DNA from: Flavobacteriaceae bacterium
GTDB lineage: Bacteria > Bacteroidota > Bacteroidia > Flavobacteriales > Flavobacteriaceae
NCBI GenBank assembly: GCA_013042715.1
Contig: JABDPN010000286.1
Span: 1-34,509 of the forward strand
Direction of reading: 5' to 3'
Length of the DNA: 34,509 nucleotides
Part shown: piece by piece, positions 28,123-34,509 of the stretch
Layout: every line of letters starts with the position of its first letter
Numbering within the stretch: position 1 is the first letter of the stretch
The notes under the pieces: model-generated
Databases searched by the model: none
Told to the model about the DNA's origin: nothing
What the model saw: the letters and a program-made list of their open reading frames with translations, nothing else
Position numbers and translations under genes: made by a program

Positions 28123-28595
28123 TGCAAGAGTGTTTTATAAATACACCTTTAGGTATTACTAAAATTGAAGGAGATGAAAATGGTATTAGTAGCGTTTCTG
28201 TTTTAGAAACTAAAGAAAATTTATCAGAAGTTATTCCTGTACAACTTCAAAATTGTGTGTCACAGCTTAAAGAGTATTTTAATGGCTCTAGAAAAAAGTT
28301 TAAATTAAAATTAAATCCTAAAGGCACAGATTTTCAAAAGAAAATCTGGTCATTCCTTCAAGAAATTCCTTTTGGACAAACAACATCTTATCTAGAATTA
28401 TCAAAAAAATATGGAGATGTTAAAGCCATAAGAGCTGTAGCAAATGCTAATGGTAAAAATCCGTTGTGGGTAATTATTCCTTGTCATCGTGTAATTGGAA
28501 GTGATGGAAGTTTAAAAGGTTATGCTGGTGGATTATACAGAAAACAATGGTTACTTAATCACGAAAACTCATGTAAGCAGCAATCATTGTTTTAA
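28122..28595 (+). CDS. ogt: Methylated-DNA--[protein]-cysteine S-methyltransferase
   Basis: IPCHRVIGSDGSLKGYAGGLYRKQWLLNHE; active-site PCHR. 1-nt overlap with preceding stop. Confidence 0.94.
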   Translation: MQECFINTPLGITKIEGDENGISSVSVLETKENLSEVIPVQLQNCVSQLKEYFNGSRKKFKLKLNPKGTDFQKKIWSFLQEIPFGQTTSYLELSKKYGDVKAIRAVANANGKNPLWVIIPCHRVIGSDGSLKGYAGGLYRKQWLLNHENSCKQQSLF

Positions 28596-28627
28596 TTTAT
28601 TATATTTAATATCTAAAATAAACCTTA

Positions 28628-29803
28628 ATGAAATTAATTAAAAAACTAGTTAAATGGTTAATCATTCCATTAGCTTTAATCGTTGCCATATTATATATAA
28701 CAGACACAGATTATCTATTAAAAGCAGTTAGAACAATTTACGCAAAAGGACATACTACAGCTTTTCTTGAGGACTACAAAGAGTTTGATAACAGAACTAT
28801 AGAAGTTGGTGTTGGACAACCTTGGGCGCTTCACAAAGATTATAATTCTGTTAGTGAAACAGAAGAATTAACAAAATGGAATAACAAACTAGGCACTGTT
28901 GCTTATGTAATAATAAAAAACGATAGTATTTGGTTTGAAAACTATTATGATGGTTATAGCAAAGACTCCAAAAGTAACTCTTTCTCTATGGCGAAAAGTG
29001 TGGTTTCTGCTATGTTAGGTAAAGCCTTAATGCAAGGTAAAATTAAGAGTTTAGACCAACCATTAAGTGATTTCTTTCCTGAATATAGTGAAGGATTCGA
29101 TGCAAAATTGACTATTGGAGACTTATCGTCTATGACCTCTGGATTAGATTGGGATGAAGCATATTATTCACCTTTTTCTATTACAACACGAGCTTATTTT
29201 GATGATGATTTAGAATCTATGATGTTAGGTTTAGATACTAAAGAAGAACCCGGAAAATCATACAAATATTTAAGTGGAAATACACAGCTACTTGGTATGG
29301 TTATAGAAAAAGCGACGGGACAAACACTTTCAGACTATCTAACTGAAGAATTCTGGAAGCCTCTAGGCGCAGAAAACGAGGCTTTTTGGCAACTTGATAG
29401 CGAAGAAGGTGGACTTGAAAAAGCATATTGTTGTATTGCTAGTAACGCAAGAGATTTTGCCCGATTTGGAAAACTCTATAAAGACTATGGGGAATGGAAT
29501 GGTAAGCAAATTCTAGATTCAACATTTGTTGTTAAATCTATAACACCTAAATTTAGCGAAAGTCCTCAATATGGTTATGGTTGGTGGTTATTACAAGATT
29601 ACAAAGGCAAAAACTTTTTTATGATGAGAGGTCATTTAGGACAATTTGTAATTGTAGAGCCAGATGATAATGTAATAATTGTAAGATTAGGACATAAAAA
29701 CGCTAAAGGATTAGACCCAACAATTCATTTTTCTGATGACATTTATGCCTATATAGACGAAGCTTATAAAATGATGAACCATGATAACAAAGCTAAACCT
29801 TGA
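28628..29803 (+). CDS. Serine hydrolase (class C beta-lactamase-related)
   Basis: SMAKSVVSAMLG (SxxK), YLSGNTQLLG, RGHLGQFVIVEP. Confidence 0.9.
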   Translation: MKLIKKLVKWLIIPLALIVAILYITDTDYLLKAVRTIYAKGHTTAFLEDYKEFDNRTIEVGVGQPWALHKDYNSVSETEELTKWNNKLGTVAYVIIKNDSIWFENYYDGYSKDSKSNSFSMAKSVVSAMLGKALMQGKIKSLDQPLSDFFPEYSEGFDAKLTIGDLSSMTSGLDWDEAYYSPFSITTRAYFDDDLESMMLGLDTKEEPGKSYKYLSGNTQLLGMVIEKATGQTLSDYLTEEFWKPLGAENEAFWQLDSEEGGLEKAYCCIASNARDFARFGKLYKDYGEWNGKQILDSTFVVKSITPKFSESPQYGYGWWLLQDYKGKNFFMMRGHLGQFVIVEPDDNVIIVRLGHKNAKGLDPTIHFSDDIYAYIDEAYKMMNHDNKAKP

Positions 29804-30494
29804 AAATATACTTTTTCTAGATATTGAAACTGTTCCAGAAGTAGAGCATTTTTCAGATTTAGACAATACAAAAAAAGAATTATGGGAGCATAAATCTCAA
29901 TACCAACGAAAAGACGATTTTTCTGCTGAAGAATTTTATAATCGAGCAGGAATTTGGGCGGAATTTGGTAAAATAATTTGTATTTCTGTTGGATATTTTA
30001 CATTTCAAGGTGATGTCAGAATGTTTAGAGTGACTTCGTTTCATGGCGAAGAAAAATCACTTTTAAAAGAATTTAAAACCCTTCTCATTTCCCATTTTAG
30101 TCAAGCAAAGCATTTACTATGTGCTCACAATGGGAAAGAATTCGACTTTCCATATATAGCAAGAAGAATGATAATTTATGGTATGACATTACCATACAAG
30201 CTTAACTTATTTGGTAAAAAACCTTGGGAAGTACCTCATCTCGATACTTTAGAATTATGGAAATTTGGCGACTACAAAAACTATACTTCTTTAAAATTAT
30301 TAACCAATGTTTTAGGTATTCCCTCTCCTAAAGACGATATAGATGGAAGTGAAGTCTATCGTGTTTATTACCAAGAAAAAAACATAGATAGAATCATTGA
30401 TTACTGCGAAAAAGATACTATTGCTGTTGCGCAAATACTTTTGCGACTTAGAGGTGACGAATTACTTCATAATAATGAAATAATTCATATATAA
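29781..30494 (+). CDS. Stand-alone 3'-5' exonuclease, DnaQ/PolB-exonuclease-like
   Basis: LFLDIETVPEV (Exo I), LCAHNGKEFDFPYIARR (Exo II), YCEKDTIAVAQILLRL (Exo III). Overlaps upstream gene by 23 nt. Confidence 0.85.
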   Translation: MITKLNLENILFLDIETVPEVEHFSDLDNTKKELWEHKSQYQRKDDFSAEEFYNRAGIWAEFGKIICISVGYFTFQGDVRMFRVTSFHGEEKSLLKEFKTLLISHFSQAKHLLCAHNGKEFDFPYIARRMIIYGMTLPYKLNLFGKKPWEVPHLDTLELWKFGDYKNYTSLKLLTNVLGIPSPKDDIDGSEVYRVYYQEKNIDRIIDYCEKDTIAVAQILLRLRGDELLHNNEIIHI

Positions 30495-30496
30495 AA

Positions 30497-30523
30497 AAGA
30501 CCGAATTTTATAAATTCGGTCTT
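30497..30523. terminator. Bidirectional intrinsic terminator-like hairpin
   Basis: AAGACCGAATTT-tat-AAATTCGGTCTT flanked by A-rich sequence, between convergent genes. Confidence 0.8.
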
Positions 30524-30545
30524 AAATACAACAAGTTAATCTTGA

Positions 30546-33500
30546 TTATTCTCGAATGAATCGTTTAACGATTGTTTCATCTTCATTTTGTATCTCTATA
30601 AAATACATACCAGATTTTAGCCTTGAAACATTTATTTTGCCTTTAGAATTACCCTTCATAATGGTAAGCCCAGATATGTTCATTATTCTATAATAGAACT
30701 GTTCTAATTCAATCACTTCAACATTAAGAATGTCTTCTTTTACTGGATTTGGATGTACTATTAATTCTGAACTAGAAACTTGTGTCCCAATTTTAACAAG
30801 TCTATTACGAATAGACCTCGCTGAAATTCCATTAATACCAGTAATTGTTACTTGATCAATATAAATATTATCAGTCCTGTTAGATGCATCTACTTGAAAT
30901 CTAAACCCTGCATTTGACACAAAATTATATTGACTTGAATTTAAAGTTACAGTTGCATTATAAAAATTATTGTTATAAATATTAACGCCACTTATCCATG
31001 AATCAACGGTTGTCCAATTAGACCCATCAAAATAGCGTAACCAGAAATCTTCTCCATTTTCCATACTACTTACATAAAAATAAAAATCAATTTCAATTTG
31101 ATTGAATGGGGTTACATCAACATTAGATAAAGTCATAGAAGATTTAACGCCTGAATTATCTCTTATCTGTATAGAATAATTTCCTTCGTATGAATTAGAT
31201 CCGCTATAACGTTCACAATCTTTTCCGCCATCTATCCAGTTATCCCAACCTGATTCAAAATAACCTTGATTTAAAATTACATCAGTTGGTTCACATGGTT
31301 GGCATGAACCTCCACAATCTACTCCAGTTTCATCCCCATTTTGAATGCCATCGTTACAAGTTGGTGTTGAAAGTGTTGTTTCATTAATAGTATTACTTGC
31401 AGATGATGAATTTCCTGCAGCATCTCTAGCTATAATATAAAATGCATATGTTGTGGTCTCGCTTAGCCCTGTTACTTGATGTGTTGTAATTGTTGTATTA
31501 ACAACAAAAATACCATCTTGATATACATCATATCCAGTCACGCCTAAATTATCCGTTGAATCATTCCAGTTTAAGTCTGTAGAAGAATCCGTAGTATTAG
31601 ACGCAACAAGTCCATTTGGAGTGCTTGGTGCTTCTGTATCAACAAAAATATCAGTAGTTACATTTGCTGTATTGCTAACTGTTGAAGCATTTCCAGCTGC
31701 ATCCTTAGCTATAACATAGAATGCATAAGTAGTATTAGAGCTTAGTCCTGTAACTTGATATGAATTGGCTGAAACGTTTGAAATGAAAACTCCATCTTGA
31801 TACACATCATATCCTGTAACGCCAATATTATCGGTAGACGCATCCCATGACAGATCTGTACTATTGTAAGTTGTATTAGTAGCTATTAAATTTGTTGGTG
31901 CTGATGGTGATTCGGTGTCTGGAGGATCAAGGGTTGTAACATTTGTTGTATTACTTGCCAATGAGGAATTACCAGCTGCATCTCTAGCAATAACATAAAA
32001 TGAATAGGGTGTGCTTGCGCTCAAACCAGTTACTTGATAAGTGGTTGCTAAAACATTTGAAACAAAAACTCCATTTTGATATACATCATATCCTGTAACG
32101 CCAATATTATCTATAGATGCATTCCAAGATAAATTTGTTGTTGTTTGAGTTGTATTTGATGCATTTAAATTTAGAGGTGTGCTTGGAGGTGTAACATCTG
32201 GGCCTGAAGGAGTCCCTTTAATAATAACTTCATCTATATATATATAATCATTATTCCCTGATGCATCACATTGTATTCTAAATTGAGAGTTTGATGCTAA
32301 GTTGTATTGTGCTTCATTTAATGTGAAAGTTGCAGAACTAAAACTATTATTACTAAAATCAGTTCCACTTACATAAGTATTAATAGTTGTCCAAGTAGAG
32401 CCATTATAATATCTCAACCAGAAATCTTCACCATTTTCCATACTTCTAGAATAATAATAAAAGCTTATTTCTACATCAGCAAATGGTGACAAATCAAAAG
32501 TTGGAGATGTCATTGCTGAAGCAGTTCCTGAGTTATCTCTAATCTGAATTGAATAAATTCCTTCATAAGAATATGGACCTGAATACCTAGAACAATCCCC
32601 TCCTCCATCAGACCAACCATCCCATCCTGTCTCAAAATATCCTTCATGTAATGTAACCGTATTTATAGTACTAAATATAACAGAACTGCTATAAGGTGAT
32701 ACATTAGTATTGCAATTACTTCTTACCTGAACTTCATATTGAGTTGCAAGACTTAAATTAGTTAGATTAACAGAAGTATTATTTGTGCTTAAAGTTGTCC
32801 AAGTTGAAGTTCCAACAACTCTATATCTATAATCGTAATATGCACCAGTTATGTTATCCCAACTCACAGTAGCAGTAGATGATTGAATATTGGAAACTGA
32901 AAGTCCTGTAGGCGCTTCTGAAGCTATAGGAGATAACATAATATCAGGTATTGAAACCGTTTGATAATTTGAAATGCTTTGGTTTGATAATGTAAAAGAT
33001 TGATAACAATCTGCTTCAAACAAAATATCATAAGTGCCAGCAATAGTTGGTCTGTAAAAATCTCCATATGGTAATTCAGTAATCGTATGTGAGTTTACAT
33101 CATCATGGCCAACTAAAGTAATGGTAGCTTCTATAGGGTTATTTGTTAAGCCATCTTTAACAACGCCCCTAAATCCATATGTTCCTTGTTGTAGGTATTC
33201 AATTAAAGCTTCTTTATTATAAGTCCAATGCGCATTTAATTGAGAAGCAGGTATCGTTTTAACATCTGATAATTCTATAGTAGTTTCCTTGCATTGTTTA
33301 TAATAATTCATGTAATCCTGACGTCCACCTTCTACACGATACCAATCCGCTCCATTCGTTACTCCTGGCCAAACATAATTTGTATACATTGCATCCATGT
33401 AGCCACTTGGACTGTTATTCTGGCAATTCACAGCATATTCTTTACTGATTAAGAAAAACCAAGAATCATCTGGGTGTCTAGTATAGGTGTTATCCCATGG

Positions 33501-34433
33501 GTAATTAACAACTTCTGTCCCACCATGAAAATTAGCAGAAAGTACAAAATGATACGTATCAGCAAGTGACATAAAATGCTGTGTTTCTAATTCATAATTT
33601 GAATTCCCATCTGGATGTGCTCCTCCAATATTATCTGGATAATTTCTATTTAGATCCCAGCCATTAGCATTTGCTCTTCTTGCGTTTGCAACAGAAGTGT
33701 TTGTTGGATCATTGTAATACGTACCATCAGGATTAGCATTGGGATTTATCCAAATTTCAGTTGTGTCTAATAAGTTTTTAATTCTTAGATGGTCTACGTG
33801 TCCAGTGTCATTATATACAGTAAGAAGATAATTAATAAGTTCCAACATCATAGGATAGCCTGCAATTTCATCTCCATGCATTGATGATGTATACATCATT
33901 CTAGGTTCTTGCTCATTAGTTGAAACATTCGCAGATAGTTTTGCAAAAAGTAATCTTTTATTACCTCCTCCAACTCCTTCGGTAGTTCCTCCTATGTCAA
34001 CAATTTCACATAGAGAAGGATATGTTGTTTCAAAATCTAGCATTTGTTGCGCATAGTCTGCATAAGTTGGATACGCATTAAGAGGAAAACTAAGAGTTGA
34101 TAATAAACTTGATCTTGAAAGCTGATTAGACATAAGTTGAGGTCCAACAACATTATCTTTTTCTCTAACCTCAAAATCTATATTATTCAATAGAAAATTT
34201 CTAAACTGGTTTGTATTTGCCCAGGCATAAACAGTTTTAGTGCTAGGATCATAGTTTAGAATTGATAATTCTTTTGTCCACCTATCTAGTTCAGATACAT
34301 CATTAACTTTAAAATTAAAATTAACTTCTCCTTTTTGGGTTAGGTACTCTTCAGCTTTTTTTTGATGGTCTTCCTGGGCGAAAATAGAAGACATACTCAT
34401 TAGTAAAATGAGTAAGGTTAGGGATTTTTTCAT
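30546..34433 (-). CDS. Secreted M14 zinc carboxypeptidase with FN3 repeats, duplicated jelly-roll/MAM-like modules and T9SS type A sorting domain
   Basis: Signal peptide MKKSLTLLILLMSMSSIFAQ; SSMHGDEIAGYPMM (HxxE), NANPDGTYYN, GWDLNRNYPDN, ANFHGGTEVVNYPWD, CKETTIELSD; FN3 units; C-terminal VHPNPVKEDILNVEV...GMYFIEIQNEDETIVKRFIRE. Confidence 0.93.
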   Translation of the reverse strand: MKKSLTLLILLMSMSSIFAQEDHQKKAEEYLTQKGEVNFNFKVNDVSELDRWTKELSILNYDPSTKTVYAWANTNQFRNFLLNNIDFEVREKDNVVGPQLMSNQLSRSSLLSTLSFPLNAYPTYADYAQQMLDFETTYPSLCEIVDIGGTTEGVGGGNKRLLFAKLSANVSTNEQEPRMMYTSSMHGDEIAGYPMMLELINYLLTVYNDTGHVDHLRIKNLLDTTEIWINPNANPDGTYYNDPTNTSVANARRANANGWDLNRNYPDNIGGAHPDGNSNYELETQHFMSLADTYHFVLSANFHGGTEVVNYPWDNTYTRHPDDSWFFLISKEYAVNCQNNSPSGYMDAMYTNYVWPGVTNGADWYRVEGGRQDYMNYYKQCKETTIELSDVKTIPASQLNAHWTYNKEALIEYLQQGTYGFRGVVKDGLTNNPIEATITLVGHDDVNSHTITELPYGDFYRPTIAGTYDILFEADCYQSFTLSNQSISNYQTVSIPDIMLSPIASEAPTGLSVSNIQSSTATVSWDNITGAYYDYRYRVVGTSTWTTLSTNNTSVNLTNLSLATQYEVQVRSNCNTNVSPYSSSVIFSTINTVTLHEGYFETGWDGWSDGGGDCSRYSGPYSYEGIYSIQIRDNSGTASAMTSPTFDLSPFADVEISFYYYSRSMENGEDFWLRYYNGSTWTTINTYVSGTDFSNNSFSSATFTLNEAQYNLASNSQFRIQCDASGNNDYIYIDEVIIKGTPSGPDVTPPSTPLNLNASNTTQTTTNLSWNASIDNIGVTGYDVYQNGVFVSNVLATTYQVTGLSASTPYSFYVIARDAAGNSSLASNTTNVTTLDPPDTESPSAPTNLIATNTTYNSTDLSWDASTDNIGVTGYDVYQDGVFISNVSANSYQVTGLSSNTTYAFYVIAKDAAGNASTVSNTANVTTDIFVDTEAPSTPNGLVASNTTDSSTDLNWNDSTDNLGVTGYDVYQDGIFVVNTTITTHQVTGLSETTTYAFYIIARDAAGNSSSASNTINETTLSTPTCNDGIQNGDETGVDCGGSCQPCEPTDVILNQGYFESGWDNWIDGGKDCERYSGSNSYEGNYSIQIRDNSGVKSSMTLSNVDVTPFNQIEIDFYFYVSSMENGEDFWLRYFDGSNWTTVDSWISGVNIYNNNFYNATVTLNSSQYNFVSNAGFRFQVDASNRTDNIYIDQVTITGINGISARSIRNRLVKIGTQVSSSELIVHPNPVKEDILNVEVIELEQFYYRIMNISGLTIMKGNSKGKINVSRLKSGMYFIEIQNEDETIVKRFIRE
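31370..32198 (-). repeat. Three tandem near-identical FN3 repeats within the M14 peptidase gene
   Basis: Units of about 90 aa at about 32198-31930, 31920-31651 and 31640-31370, each with SWxASxDNIGVTGYDVYQxGxFxxN...TGLSxxTxYxFYVIAxDAAGNxSxxSNT. Near-identical DNA 'catcatatcctgtaacgccaatattatc' in two copies. Confidence 0.88.
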
Positions 34434-34509
34434 TTTATGGATAAATTAGTAGGAACCAATATCGTAAGTATTAAGCTTTGTTTTTAATGTATCTGAATTT
34501 ATTATTAAG

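Noticed and set aside
31370-32198. Regular near-identical spaced repeats suggestive of a CRISPR or satellite array
   Set aside because: They are in-frame ~90-aa FN3 domain repeats inside a secreted peptidase CDS.
1-34509. Mobile element, prophage or CRISPR content
   Set aside because: No transposase, integrase, phage structural gene, terminal inverted repeat or short direct-repeat array was recognised. The tRNA-Asn at 469-542 has no evident adjacent integrase.

Overview
The window is a 34.5-kb stretch of a low-GC Bacteroidota chromosome. Type IX secretion C-terminal domains, TAnnTTTG promoters and the gene repertoire suggest Flavobacteriaceae. Most of it is ordinary housekeeping or accessory content: tRNA-Asn, RseP, M1 and M14 peptidases with T9SS sorting tails, SCO1, S46 dipeptidyl-peptidase, VPS10/sortilin-like BNR protein, MATE, CNNM/CBS, Ogt, serine hydrolases and others. 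No CRISPR array, rRNA, prophage or transposase was recognised. The most interesting region is about 5.2-12.8 kb, where two different ferrous-iron/divalent-metal (Feo) systems sit tail to tail. One is a canonical feoA-feoB-Cys-rich microprotein operon on the + strand. The other is a tightly packed operon on the - strand. It holds a DtxR/MntR-like repressor, an apparently membrane-anchored DtxR-SH3-FeoA fusion, a FeoB split into separate GTPase and permease genes with non-canonical pore motifs, an outer-membrane MetA-like protein, and a small secreted protein. A palindrome overlapping the operon promoter is a candidate DtxR/MntR operator. Several small ORFs missing from the supplied track were also found: a 36-aa basic peptide with a consensus promoter, a 44-aa FeoB-associated peptide, and a 57-aa coiled-coil-like ORF after an AraC regulator. 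All family calls come from reading motifs in the translations; no database search was run.
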